Assembly: GCA_023376005.1 (NCBI GenBank)
Contig: CM042152.1
Span: 88,691,187 to 88,755,186 of the forward strand
From: Doryteuthis pealeii
Taxonomy: Eukaryota; Mollusca; Cephalopoda; Myopsida; Loliginidae
Reading direction: 5' to 3'
DNA: 64,000 bases
Part shown: one piece after another, positions 1 to 11,171 of the stretch
How positions within the stretch are numbered: position 1 is the stretch's first letter
Layout: each line of letters begins with the position of its first letter
Made by a program: the position numbers and the translations under genes
Notes under the pieces: generated by a model
What the model saw: the letters and a program-made list of their open reading frames with translations, nothing else
Told to the model about the DNA's origin: nothing
Database searches by the model: none

Positions 1-263
1 GATGTCTGCAGGAGTGACATGAGGATATACCACATTGATGTGGGAGGTTGATTCAGAAAATCAAGCAGCCTGGCACCTTAATGTTAAACAAGGTATGAAG
101 ATGAGTGATGCAGAGAGGAGAGTAGCCTCAACAGCAAAGAGAGACAGAAAGGGGGAGAGAAAAACAGCAGTCTCAGAAAGCATCACAGTTAGTGTGCTGT
201 CAGTGAACCAAAGATTGTCACTCAGGGATTAGCCTGCACAGCCACTTGCTCAGATGCAGATAA
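1..263 (+). pseudogene. LINE ORF2 C-terminal tail with zinc finger (decayed, 5' cut by window edge)
   Basis: This is the end of a non-LTR retrotransposon ORF2, the part after the reverse transcriptase. The first bases read DVCRSDMRIYHID in one frame. A second frame then gives a basic stretch (VKQGMKMSDAERR ... KRDRKGERK, about bases 50-170). A third frame gives a C2H2-like finger, CHSGISLHSHLLRC, ending in TAA at 261-263. At least two frameshifts and a TGA separate the blocks, so it is dead. The same order (DVC-x-x-D, basic stretch, zinc finger) is seen in the minus-strand copy at 58.4-58.7 kb, and the basic stretch plus finger at 33.9 kb. This tail type is known from invertebrate LINEs; the exact clade is not assigned. 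Confidence 0.75.
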
Positions 264-398
264 TTCATTTTTTTATTTTATTTTTGTTGGACACTACACC
301 ATTGTCCTTAGTGGACAGAAATGGGCCAACAACAACTGATAACCAACCCAATACCAACAAAGTTAAGAATAACAAAAATTAATAATTATTTAAATATA

Positions 399-1019
399 CT
401 AGCAAATGTATGCACCCTCCGGGTGCAAGTATTTAAGTTTTAATGTAATAAAATATTGCATTAAATTAGAAAAGGCCAATGAAACTAAATAAGAATGCAG
501 ATAAAAAGATTTGAAACAGGGGAGGGTATAATCGAAAAATAGAACAACTGAAATTCACTCTTCCATCACTCCGCCATTGCTAAGTTTTCCCAATTTAACT
601 ATTTAGTTAAAATAGGAAGTAAAGAATAAAATTACAGTTATTTCTTCTTGTTAATCGATTTCTTTTAAGATTTTTCCCCGAAATCTTTGCTCATATTCAT
701 TAAGATAAAACCAAACAATTAGAAATTAATAATACTAAGCATGTATTTATTAAAATCAAATTTGTAATATCAATATGCAAATTATCCTTCCCGTTCACAC
801 TGTAAACTGCTATTTTGTTGTATATATAAATTCAATTGCATGTTATTAGTATATTGTATTAATAACAGTATTAATAATGTAAAACAATTTTACTAATAAT
901 TGAGGTTTAAGTAAAAAAAAAAGGAGAATGTGACGTAAATAACAAAGGGAATTGTAACTTGAGTAGTTACATAGTTTCGGTTACAGACATACAAACACAC
1001 AATCTCCATTATAATAAGA
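399..1019 (-). mobile_element. Non-autonomous Helitron, full length (621 bp)
   Basis: Read on the minus strand the element begins TCTTATTATAATGG and ends with a 15-nt hairpin GCACCCGGAGGGTGC, a 9-nt spacer and CTAG. It is flanked by A on the 5' side and T on the 3' side. These are the classical Helitron hallmarks: 5'-TC, 3' hairpin then CTRR, and insertion between A and T without target duplication. A second full-length copy lies at 40575-41198 and a 5'-truncated one at 35175-35435; comparison of the copies defines both ends. No Rep/helicase coding is present, so it depends on an autonomous partner. Confidence 0.85.
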
Positions 1020-1480
1020 TAAAACAAGAGAGACCTGCTGTTACTCAGTAACATTGTATTTCTTGTCACTAGTGGATGATGTTCATAAAAAAAAGGGTAA
1101 AAGTTAGCATCTCTGATTTACAAAGTAGGGACAACATTCAAACTTTTAAAATTAGTGCTACACACAAACTCACAACACCTTTCCCCATTTTACTTTGTGC
1201 TGTATTAAGCTAATAATAGTAAATATTAAGAAATTTATCTGTGCGTCAGCTATAGCTATCTTTACTTTGAAAAATATCATTAATTCTAATAATGGCCATT
1301 TTCCACGATACAATATCATCTCTGGCTATTGACAAATTATTACTTTTTATATTAATGTCTCTTAATGTTTGTCTGTAAAAATAAAAAAGAATATTGTAAA
1401 AATGTTTTTGTTTTGTATATACTAAATTATCAGTACTGATAGCTTATATATGAGATACAAAGAGAGAGGTAATGAGCTGC
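1020..1480. other. Unannotated AT-rich sequence
   Basis: No coding, RNA or recognisable mobile feature seen. Ends in a short run of degenerate (gatgagctacatg) units that prefigure the repeats beyond 1855. Confidence 0.6.
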
Positions 1481-1555
1481 ATGCTGGTAGATGTGATTGA
1501 TTCATGGGGTAAGCTACATGGTGATAGTGGGTATGAGCTAAATTCTGGCAATGAG

Positions 1556-1852
1556 GAAGTGCCCGTGGTGTAATGGTTATTGTCATAGGAAATAGATATG
1601 GTGAACAGAGTTCAAATCCTGGACAAGGATGGTTGAATTTTACATAGCGCTAATATTCTTGGGAAAGGTATGAATCCAACTATTCTCCCTCCAGCTATGG
1701 GTAAATAGTAGGGCAGACTGGGCTCTTTAACCTTGGTATGGCAACTGGTTGAGGAGAAGGAAAACTCTGAATTCAAACCTGTTAAAATCCACTTAAGAAA
1801 TTGACCTTGTGTCACATCCTGCTCGTGTGGAGGGTTTGGTAAATACATACAT
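1556..1852 (+). mobile_element. SINE-B copy (full length)
   Basis: tRNA-derived head with A box TGGTGTAATGGTTATTG and B box AGTTCAAATCC 45 bp later. The family body follows (AATATTCTTGGGAAAGGT, GGGCAGACTGGGCTC, GGAGAAGGAAAACTC) and the 3' end is GGTTTGGTAAATACATA. It is embedded in degenerate gatgagttacatg-type tandem repeats. Confidence 0.85.
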
Positions 1853-1854
1853 GG

Positions 1855-2012
1855 TGACAATAAGGATGAGCTACATGGGTGTAAAGGTGATTAGATATAT
1901 GATCAAATGTGATGAACTATATTCTAACAGAGATGATGAGTTACATGATGTAACCATAGTGACAGAGGTAATGAACTATATATCTAATTATATCATGACT
2001 TATATGAATTAT
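1855..2012 (+). repeat. Degenerate ATG/TACAT-rich tandem repeat
   Basis: Repeated modules such as GATGAGTTACATGATGTAACC are spaced irregularly. They resemble the regular 106-bp array at 2575-3138, so SINE insertions at 1556 and 2013 appear to have split an older array. Confidence 0.5.
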
Positions 2013-2308
2013 GAAGGTACATGGTGCAATGGTTAGTCATAGGAAATGGACTCATTGACCAAAGTTCAAATCCTGGACAAGGGTGTTTGCATTTCCTATA
2101 GTGCTAATACCCTTGGGTAAGGTACGAATCCATATATTCTCTCTCCAGCTATGGGTAAACAGTAGGGCACACTGGGACCTATAACCTTGGTTAAGTAACC
2201 AGTCTAGGAGAAGGAAAACTATGAATTCAAACCTATTTAACTCCGCTTAAGAAATTGACTTTGCGTCACATCCTGCTCATGTGGAGGGGTTGGTAAATAC
2301 ATATATGG
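2013..2308 (+). mobile_element. SINE-B copy (full length)
   Basis: Head ATGGTGCAATGGTTAGTCAT, B box AGTTCAAATCC, complete body and 3' end GGGGTTGGTAAATACATATA. It is the second SINE-B in the same direction within 0.5 kb. Confidence 0.85.
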
Positions 2309-2328
2309 TGGCAATAAGGATGAACTAT

Positions 2329-2560
2329 CCGGCTTCGAACTACAAGGTTCTGGGTTCAATACCAGCCCTCACCAACTCAATGTATGGGTAGCACAGAGAT
2401 CTGTGTGGTAAAGTGAGGAGCTGATGGTAGTTGTGGTGCTCCACCTCAGATGCTAAAAAAAAAAACAATCTCCCTGATCTATCACTAGTGAAAATGGGAT
2501 AGACTCCCTTGCTGATACTGACAATAGGCCACTCCATCGGCTTTACTTACTTTACTTTTA
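2329..2560 (+). mobile_element. SINE-A copy, head truncated
   Basis: Starts inside the tRNA-like head (CCGGCTTCGAACTACAAGG) and keeps a mutated B box (GGTTCAATACC). The SINE-A body follows (AGCACAGAGATCTGTGTGG, GGTGCTCCACCTCAGATGC) and ends near GGCTTTACTTACTTTA. Confidence 0.8.
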
Positions 2561-2574
2561 CATGTGAGTGGAGG

Positions 2575-3138
2575 TGATGAGATACATGATCAAATCTGAT
2601 GAACAACATTGTAACATAAGGTGAGTTACATGATTTAACCATAGGGAATTATATCATGAGTTACATTATGGTAGAAGTAATGTATTACATGATCTAATTA
2701 TCTGATGAGTTACATTGTAACAGAAGGTGAGTTACATGATCTAACCATAGGGAATTATATCATGAGTTACATTGTGGTAGAAGTAATGTATTACATGATC
2801 TAATTATCTGATGAGTTACATTGTAACATAAGGTGAGTTACATGATCTAACCATAGGGAATTATATCATGAGTTACATTGTGGTAGAAGTAATATATTAC
2901 ATGATCTAATTATCTGATGAGTTACATTGTAACATAAGGTTTGTTACATGATCTAACCATAGGGAATTATATCATGAGTTACATTGTGGTAGAAGTAATG
3001 CATTACATGATCTAATTATCTGATGAGCTACATTTTAACAGATGATGAATCACATGATCTAACCATAGGGAATTATATCATGAGTTACACTGTGGTAGAA
3101 GTAATGTATTACATAATCTAATTATCTGATGAGCTACA
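2575..3138 (+). repeat. 106-bp tandem repeat, about 5 copies
   Basis: The landmark GTGAGTTACATGATCTAACC recurs at 2621, 2727, 2833, 2939 and 3045, an exact 106-bp period. Within each unit TTACAT/ATGTAA modules occur in both directions, giving internal dyads. No coding potential seen. Confidence 0.9.
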
Positions 3139-3435
3139 TGACAAATATTCACGGTCTTTACTAGATTTACCACCACGGATTATTTTTCCCATGAGTTATC
3201 TGTCAGCTGTTCCAGTCATAAAATCACTTGTTCAGGTTTAAAAATAAAATCACTGGACATTTATAGCCCAAACATTTGCTGGCAGACTATCACAAGTGCA
3301 CAAAATTGTGTTGGTTCTTTTTCCAATTCTTAGGAGACGTTTACATATTCTAATGTTCAAAACAAGATTATTATTTAAATTAACTTTTAAGACTAACCCC
3401 ATTCCTATTTGACTAATTTAAAATTTTAGATGTTT
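3139..3435. other. Unannotated AT-rich sequence
   Basis: Nothing recognisable seen between the tandem repeat and the Repeat-C copy. Confidence 0.5.
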
Positions 3436-4034
3436 CTTTGGTTTGGTTTGTTTTACAGCATATCAACCTCAGTGGGTCATTTAATGCCGATAAAGTTTTG
3501 AAATAAATCAATTCTTAATGGATAATACAATTTTTTTATAAATACATTTTTCTATTTAACCCATTGATGGGACCCTAACAGGTACTACCACTCCGGGTCA
3601 GAGTGGACCAGGAAGCAATGGTGATGAAGGGGTGCTCCACATTCCCCAAACCTCCAAAACTGGAACCTCACCATCAGATAGAGTTTAACGTCATTCCCAG
3701 GACATGTAGACCCGCAGCCACCACCTTCTAGCACCCATATAATAAAAAGGGGTTGGGGCTTGCCATAAGGGCAATAGGGTTGGGAAAATCATATAGGTGC
3801 TAGGGCTTGACGTGACCAGCCGATTGATCAGAGGGGGCCTCTCCGACCGCCCGTCTAACCCAAGATAGGGCCAAAGTGGAGTATTGCATGTCATGAACTG
3901 CTCATCCACCTGGGCTCTATCCTTAAGCATCATGGGTCACCACCCATGGCCAAGAGGTGGCCCCATTGGGGGAGTCTTACCCCTCTGCAGAGGTGCAGTC
4001 GGTGCATTTTAACACCGCAGCCGACAGGACGGAA
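3436..4034 (+). repeat. Repeat-C, near-complete copy
   Basis: Dispersed repeat of about 600 bp. Landmarks in order: TTTACAGCATATCAACCTC, CAGTGGGTCATTTAATGCCG, GGTACTACCACTCCGGGTCA, CATCAGATAGAGTTTAACG, GGTGCTAGGGCTTGACGTG, CTGCTCATCCACCTGGGC, ending CAGCCGACAGG. The other copies at 6112, 17284, 45431, 51718 and 52671 share this order. There is no obvious tRNA box, long ORF or terminal repeat, so the class is unknown (old SINE/LINE 3' region or DNA-element remnant). Confidence 0.8.
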
Positions 4035-5847
4035 AATTAAATGAGTGTAGTAGATAAGATATGCAAGTAATTAGCTAAGAGTTTATTTTTTCACTAGAAT
4101 TTTTTATTTTATTTTATCTCAGCATCAATATTTATGTTGCTTGAATTGTGATCCATCGATTAGACAAAAATTAGATTGATTAAAAACTACTGACAACTTA
4201 AGATGAAAACGTATTTGATTTTACCCAGACAAAAAGTAAAATCAATAGTCTAGATACTAATTAATAGAAATAGATTAAGTAGATACAAATTAATAAGACT
4301 GAGAGAAAGATGGAAATGTTATACTAATAGAGTAAAGCTTACTATTTTCATCAAAGTAATAAACATCTGAGAACTTTTGAGAATAAATTTTGAAAATATA
4401 AACTGTTATTCATGATAAAACTTTTGGCTGAACCACATGAACTTTCGGTAAAATTATAAGCATCAAAATATTCTTTATCTAGAATAGAAAATCTGCTTAA
4501 AATTCCCACTAATCTTAAAACGAAATTAAAACTAAACCTAATATTGAATTAAGTGACTATAATCTATTGATAAATTTAATTTTCTAAAATGTTTCATTTT
4601 ATATATAGAAAAACAAATCTCGATTTTTATATTTATTTCAGCTATGTTCAGAATAGAAATAGGATTTCAAAGATTAAAAAAAATCTATTTATCTTTTTAA
4701 TGAATTTTTGTTTTTAACAAAAAAGATTTAGAAACTGTGAAAAAAATAAGTGATTTGTTCTTTTTTTTTTTTAAAGACTTTCACATTCAACTTTCTTTTC
4801 TTCATTAAAAAAAAAAAAATAAAATAAAAAAAAGAGGAGGGAGGAAAAAACAAATTAAGTGAACAAAAATAAAATAACACACACCAAAAATAACTAAAAA
4901 AAAAAAAACTAATATAAATGAATCCAATCAAATATTGATTTCTTTTTCAAACTGAACAAAATAAGGAAATGTATGAAAGAAAGAAATGGATAATTATGAA
5001 GAATGAATGAGAAGGAGAACAACACACAATAAACTGAAGATGAATGATTAAAGGATAAAAAGATTTAAAAGAATAAAACCAGAACAAAGAAAATGATAAA
5101 AAAAAAAGTGAAAGAAAAAGAAAATAAGAAAAAGACTATACCAGTAATTGATTAAACATAGGTAGCCATTTTGCAGTGATAAAAACAAAAAAAGAATAAA
5201 TAAAAACAGTTATTTGAGTAAGCAAGAGTTTGAGCAAATCTTGAGATAGCAAAAAATGAATAAAATATAATGAAATAAGCCAAGAAAAAAATATTTATTT
5301 TCTTTGGCAGACTGGCACGTGCGCATTGGTCAGTCAAGTATCTAACCAGATCACATTCAGTCCTACTGCAAAAGTGGACAAATGTATTTGAGGGCCTTTA
5401 ATCCATTGACCTCTGCAAGAAAGGAAGATCACAATGCCCATTTCTTTTTAGGAAGCAGAGAGTACAAAGGAATGTGCAGCTAGACAGAGAGATGAAAAAT
5501 AAAAACCACTGGCAGTAGTATGTACAAAGAAGTTAGAGAAAAGTAAATAATATAATAAATCAAGTAGGAAATTGAGTGTATAGAATAGGAAAATGAACAG
5601 TGAAAAAGCATGGAGGTCATGTTACCCATTTTGGTCAATTCTTACTCTTTTTTTTTTGCCTTCTTTTTTTATTTTTGTGTGTGCATGTGCACAAGAGTGG
5701 AGGCGGGTATTTTTTTTTTTTTTCGTTGATCAGGCATAATATCTGTCAATCTCCAGATACAGTAGATTCCATTTTTGGAATGTTACTCTAAATTTTCAAC
5801 AATTGTTTGTAAATTAAAATCAGGAATATATACTTATAAGTAAAAGT
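4035..5847. other. Gene-free AT-rich stretch
   Basis: About 1.8 kb rich in A and T homopolymers (for example around 4760-4910 and 5080-5130). Open frames here are Phe/Lys-rich artefacts of poly(T)/poly(A). No recognisable element seen. Confidence 0.6.
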
Positions 5848-6082
5848 TGGCCTAATGTCAGGTATCAGCCATACAGCGAGGGAGTCTATACCCTTTTCAT
5901 TAGTGCTAGACCAAGGAGATTATTTTAGCATCTAAGGTGGAGCGCTACACCTACCGTCAGCTCCTCACCTTACCGCACAGATCCCTGTGCTACTCATATG
6001 CTGAGTTGGCGAGGGCCGATATCAAACTAAGAACCTTGTGATTCCTAGCCGAACACTCTACCGACTGAGCTAAACCAGCCCT
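5848..6082 (-). mobile_element. SINE-A copy (full length)
   Basis: On the minus strand: TTAGCTCAGTCGGTAGAG head, mutated B-box region, then CTCAGCATATGAGTAGCAC and the tail down to GGCCAACTTTTACTTA. The B box is altered (GTTTGATATC). Confidence 0.85.
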
Positions 6083-6111
6083 ATATATACTTATTAAGAT
6101 ATATAAAATAA

Positions 6112-6530
6112 GTTGGTTGGTTGGATTTTATGGCATGTCAACGCTTGGGTTATTTTATGCCGAAGATGTTTTTATTTTATTCCTTCTTGTTGGGTATTCA
6201 AAACATTTTTTAAAACTCATTTTTGATCTATCTAAACCAGAAATGGAACCCTAACAGGTACTACCACTCCAGGTGGACCTAAGAGTAAAGGCAATGAAGG
6301 GGCACTCAATGCTCCACAGAACTTCAGAATTAGAATTAGATGCAATTTCAGGTCATACCCAGGACATTAAGACCCCCAAGCCCCCACCTTCTAGCACATA
6401 TCTGATAAAAAGAGTATGGATGTTTGCCATTAAAGCAATAGGGTTGGGAATATCCTATAGGTGCTAGGGCTTGACATGACCAGCCAATTGATCCGTGGGG
6501 TCCTCTCTGACTGCCTGATGTTCTCCAGTG
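6112..6530 (+). repeat. Repeat-C, diverged and 3' truncated
   Basis: Carries the 5' part (TTATGGCATGTCAACGC, TTATTTTATGCCGAAG) and the middle landmarks (AGGTACTACCACTCCAGG, GGTGCTAGGGCTTGACATG). It stops after GCCTGATGTTCTCCAG, where the sequence changes into a LINE tail. Confidence 0.75.
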
Positions 6531-6704
6531 GAAAGCTGCACATGGGCCCACCAGTATGAGCAGTCCAGCAAAGACCTACATCAATTAGCTTTGTGTGGTT
6601 TCTAGATGCTGCACAAAGGATCTATCGTGAGTGATGACCAATAGGGACATTTGGTGAGAGATTATATAAGGATATCCATGTTGCTAGCATGACCTGATGA
6701 TGAT
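6531..6704 (+). pseudogene. LINE ORF2 C-terminal tail fragment, fused to Repeat-C
   Basis: In broken frames this reads PAKTYIN-LCVVS and, later, a degraded NRDIW block ending near the stop TGA before (GAT)n. The intact order is visible in the related copy at 13766-13886 (AKTYINQLC ... DRNSWQERV ... SVT stop); a minus-strand copy lies at 44803-44930. It is the last part of a non-LTR retrotransposon reverse-transcriptase protein. Several frameshifts make it dead. Its junction with Repeat-C may mean that Repeat-C is part of a LINE, or that one inserted into the other. Confidence 0.6.
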
Positions 6705-6706
6705 GC

Positions 6707-6716
6707 TATATATATA

Positions 6717-6750
<34 letters not shown>
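6707..6750. repeat. (TA)n(TG)n microsatellite
   Basis: Simple dinucleotide tract directly following the (GATGAT) end of the LINE tail. Confidence 0.95.
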
Positions 6751-6752
<2 letters not shown>

Positions 6753-8010
6753 GTACCCATGCCATATAGAAGTTCAAAATATCCTTGTGTCTCATCAAAC
6801 TTGAATTTATTTTAAAAAATCAGGATTACTCACTCAACCAGAAGAGCTTGGTATTTTTGTACCAGTCAAGAAATAGTCAAAATAAATCAAGCATAACAAG
6901 AGTGTTTGTTTTTTTTAATTGATTTATATTCAATTGGATAATAACTTTTGTCTTTAAATTAATCAAACCATTTGTCAGGCTAGTATTTTGTTAGGTCAAA
7001 GCAGATGAGATTACTGACAGTTATAAAAATCAAGATGCTATTATTTGACAATCCAGTTTCATCAGAGAAGTGAAAGTGAAAGTGAAAGTTTGGATTTAAA
7101 ATCAAAGCACTGATTCACCCCCTTTTTTTTTTCAAATTCTTCTTTTAGTATCACTATTAGATAGTAACTTTTGATTTATTTAGTATAATTTTTTCCACCT
7201 GCTTTGTAGGTTTAACATCTTTATCTTTAAAGAGAACAGGTGTCTTTTAAAACCAACAGCTTATTTTCTTTTCTCTACCCACCTCTCTCTCTCTCCAAGA
7301 TTAGATTAGATAAATTAATGAAGCTAAGATATGAACTAAAACAATAGTATTGTCATCAATTCCTTAAAGATGCACATGATGAGTGATTCCAGAAGCAAAG
7401 TGGACAGTTAGCTGATTTGACAGTTAACAGATTGAGATGGAATCAGAATGAAGAGAAGGGGAAGAATAGAAGAACAACGACAATAAGAGGAGGAAAAAGA
7501 AGAAGAAGAAATATTACATTGACAAGTTGAAGGCATGTTCTAAGTTGTTTTATTGCTTTTTTTCTTTTTGGTTATTGTTCTTACTTCTTTGCAAAAATAG
7601 ACTATGGGTCGGTATGATTGTCTACCTAGAAACCACCTGCTTTATGATAGGCATGGGGCAGAGGGAAATAGGCAGATATCTAGGGACAATGAAAATCTTT
7701 TTTTAAAGACAGAAATGAAAGGTTTTTGTTTGTTTGTTTTTATTAAAAGTGTTGTCTCTGTTTGTGTTTCCCTTTCTATTTTCTGTGGGATTGTTATTTT
7801 TTTTGTTTTAACTTGAATTTAGAGTTAATATTTTGTTGGAGTTTTTCAAAATGGAAAAACTGAAAGGTTTGTCAGGAAAAAAAAAAGGAAGATAATAAAA
7901 GTGAAGAGAGGAAATGGTCTGAAGTTGTTTTTTTTTTAGCCAGAAGATATTTAAAAATGTGTCTGAATCACAAGAAGGAACAAAAATGTCAGACAAATAA
8001 AATGAATAAT
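6751..8010. other. Gene-free AT-rich stretch
   Basis: No recognisable gene. Notable only for short (AAGTGA)n around 7068-7090, (CT)n near 7285 and A/T homopolymers. Confidence 0.6.
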
Positions 8011-8345
8011 GGTGAAAATGTTGAAAAAAAAAAAAAAAAAAAAAAAAAAGATGAGAAAAGAAATAAAGAAAATAATAAGAACTTTAGAAACCAAAAAAGA
8101 AAATTAGAGAAAAAAATAAAAAGCAAAAGGAAAAAAATAAATAAGGAAAAAGGAAAAAATGAAGAAAAGAAAGAAATAAGAAAAGAAAGAGAAGAAAGAA
8201 GAAAGAAAAAAAAGAAAGAGAAAGAATAGAAACAAAAATAAAAAAAATAAAGATGTGATTTAAGAGAAAAAAAGAAAAACAAAGAAATAAGCAATAATAG
8301 AGAAAAGAGAAGAAAATAATATAGAATGGAAAATACATTGGAAAT
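8011..8345 (+). repeat. Homopurine-rich (A/G) low-complexity tract
   Basis: About 330 bases of almost pure purine (AAGAAA, GAGAAAG modules), opening with a run of more than 20 A. Both strands give Lys/Glu- or Phe/Ser-rich frames by composition only. Confidence 0.9.
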
Positions 8346-10370
8346 CATTAAAAACATCTATATCAGATTCTGTACTTCTGTTTATATAGTTGTGTTTTAT
8401 AGGCTTCTCAGAATTTGGACCTTATGAATTGAAAATTGGCACGTGACCTCCTTTGATCCCTGCAGGTGGCCTAGGATTTAAGTTTTGGGTATCCAGAAAC
8501 ATTAGCTTTGGAAAAATGTTATGGATTTTAACACATACAAGAGAAACAACTTTTAGTTATTCTAATTATCAATTAAATTTGATATTTAAAGTCATTTTTT
8601 TCTTTAATATTGATGTAACCAATTTTTACCACTAAATTCCAGAGTAGAAAAACCATAAATATTAATTCTAATTTTATTGAAAGAAAGTTGGTTTTATTCA
8701 GAAGAAAATAGATTTTTTTAAATTTTGAAATGAAAATTATTATGTTGAGTAGTAGATTTAAAAAATAATGAGCTTTTAAAGATTTGTTTACATGTTGCAT
8801 AAGATGTGTGGCAAAAAAAAAAATTGGTAAAATTGAGATGAATAAAATTCCATAGTTTTGTTCTCCCACAAAAAAATAAAATATCTATTTAATTTTTGAA
8901 AAGGGGAGCTCCCCAGTCATATTCTCAAGAAATCTAGATCCAAAGTCTATATAATAGCATCAGATTGATCATCAAAATGAAAATTGAAGAAATAGCTGAA
9001 GAAAAAAGATATAAAGGTAAGACTAGAGAAGAAGAAGAAAGTGGAAAGAAGAAGAAGAAGAAGAAAGTGGAAAGAAGAAGAAGAAAGTGGAAAGAAGAAG
9101 AATAGCTTAAATAAGAAAAATGTCTAAAAATCTTAAGAAAGCCATATTAATGCATTTTCTTATTACATAAGATAGATAAATTAACCCTTTTGCTGGCAGA
9201 GCGACAATTTTTGTCATCATCAATACACAGGCAGAGAAGCATTTTTGTTGTTAGTGATAGCTCAATGTAAGGCATTTTCCTATTGGTTGCTCATACAGAG
9301 GTGTAGAATGTTTTCTTTTCTACTATAAAAGATGTATATATTTTCTATTGTATTATTGGCTCAGGTAAAATGTGAGGATTTTACATGTTAATTGTCAAAA
9401 GAGGCAGGCTCTTTCAATTTGGTAAATTAATATAACAAAATGATTACATCCTCAATTGACCTTGTGCCAGACTACACTAAGCTTTGTAAATATCTACATT
9501 TCAAAATGAATAAAATTAATAAGCATATCTATACAATAACTCAGAGATGGTTTTTCCCCCTCCTTTTATATGAATATACATACAGAGTTAAATTTTAATT
9601 TCCCTTTGATTAAAGAATCAATAAAATGAAAGAAGAGCTGGCCAGAATACGTGTATTTTGCTTACATCATGCCAAACCCACCCTGCTTTTTACAGCCACC
9701 ACCAATATCAAGCCAATCCCAAAATATCAATATTCTTGGAGCCTTTCACAAGAAACTGTTTACAGAATACTCAATCAACTAATTGAAAAGTATTCTGATT
9801 AAATAGATATGTATATTACAAATAACAAGAAATTATTGACTTCTGATTGTAAAAGACAAATGAAGATCTAGTTTTTTTTTTAAATAGGTCTCATATTTAC
9901 AGAATATAATCAAAATGCTTTTGAAATTATCAATATCTTCATTTTATGCTTAATGTTCATTTTTCTAAATTTGAGATCATCAAAACTAATTTTCAAATAG
10001 ATGAAGTGAAAGCAAAATTAATTCTCACCGATACCCGGTTTGTTTTATTCCATCTTCATTATTGCTGACAAAAATGACATTGTGGCACTGAGCTGTCTGA
10101 CACTTAATCTAAGACTACATAAAAGAAAGAAGGAAAGGATAACATTTTTTGTATTCAATTACAATTCCATCTTTTAACCTATAGTAAAGTAATGCACACC
10201 ATGTGCTATATTTGTTACAAAAAATGTTCAATTTGAATGCACAGAATCATTGAAAAGGGAGAATCAGGCATTTTGATTATTAGACCTTCCTTATTCTTTA
10301 ACTCTTTCTGTTTAAGAAAAAATAAAAACATGGTGGGCATTATTCATATAGTCTATCATGGACAGGAATA
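8346..10370. other. Gene-free AT-rich stretch
   Basis: No gene seen. Contains a purine microsatellite (9028-9103) and, at 9181, the sequence TTAACCCTTTTGCTGGCAG that resembles a piggyBac-type MITE end. Confidence 0.55.
9028..9103 (+). repeat. (GAAGAAAGTGGAAA)n purine minisatellite
   Basis: Three imperfect units of GAAGAAGAAAGTGGAAA with variable numbers of GAA. Confidence 0.9.
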
Positions 10371-10612
10371 GCCTAGTGGAGCCCATATCTCACCTGACCT
10401 ACAACTAGTTTAAATTCTCCTAAACTGGTTACCATACCAAGGTTAAAGAGCCTAGTCTGCCCTACTATTTACCCATAATTGGAGGTAGAATACTTGGATT
10501 CATACCTTCCCTATGGTATTAGCACTATGTTAAATACAAACAGCTTCATTCAGGATTTGAATTTAGATAGCTAAGTCCACTTCCTATGATGATAACCATT
10601 AAAACACGAACA
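10371..10612 (-). mobile_element. SINE-B copy, diverged
   Basis: On the minus strand it shows the eroded head (GTGTTTTAATGGTTATC), B-box region TTCAAATCCTG and the body. The 3' tail is missing. It lies 125 bp from the next SINE-B, in opposite orientation. Confidence 0.75.
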
Positions 10613-10734
10613 CTTCCAAAATAAATTCACTAAAAGAAAGGGTAAAATTGCTTGCTTTTGATCCATGTAGTTCATATAACACTGTTCTCACCATTGAACT
10701 GATTGATTTAGTATATTTGATTGTACGATATACT

Positions 10735-11039
10735 GGAAGCGCGTGGTGTAATGGTTAAAGTCATTGGAAATGGACTCGTCGCCCCGAGTTCAAATCCTGG
10801 ATGTGGTACTTGCATTTCACTTAGCATTAATACCCTTGGGAAAGGTATGAATCCTACTCTCCCTCCATCTATGGATAAATAGTAGGGCAGACTGGGCTCT
10901 TTAACCTTGGTTAGGCAACCGGTCAAGGAGAAGGAAAACTTTTAATTCAAACCTGTTAAACTCCACTTAAGAAATTGACCTTGTGTCACATCCTGCTTGT
11001 GTGGAGGGGTTGGTAAATATATATATATATATATATATA
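10735..11039 (+). mobile_element. SINE-B copy with (TA)n tail
   Basis: Complete: GCGTGGTGTAATGGTTAAAG, B box GAGTTCAAATCC, body, and 3' end GAGGGGTTGGTAAATATATA running into an (AT)n tract. Confidence 0.9.
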
Positions 11040-11171
11040 CTGGATATATTTTGTGGGGGCAGTGTGCAAATAAAACTGTTGAGAGGAAGCCCCTGAAACA
11101 GTGCACATTTTTTTTTAATCTGATCTGTGGAAAGTAGTCGTTTCTCAAAATTAAAAATTCTTAATTCATTC

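Noticed and set aside
2575..3138. CRISPR-like array
   Set aside because: The repeats are contiguous 106-bp tandem units without unique spacers, in a eukaryotic genome.
7957..8357. Lys/Glu-rich and Phe-rich frames of 84-122 codons
   Set aside because: Compositional artefact of the homopurine tract.
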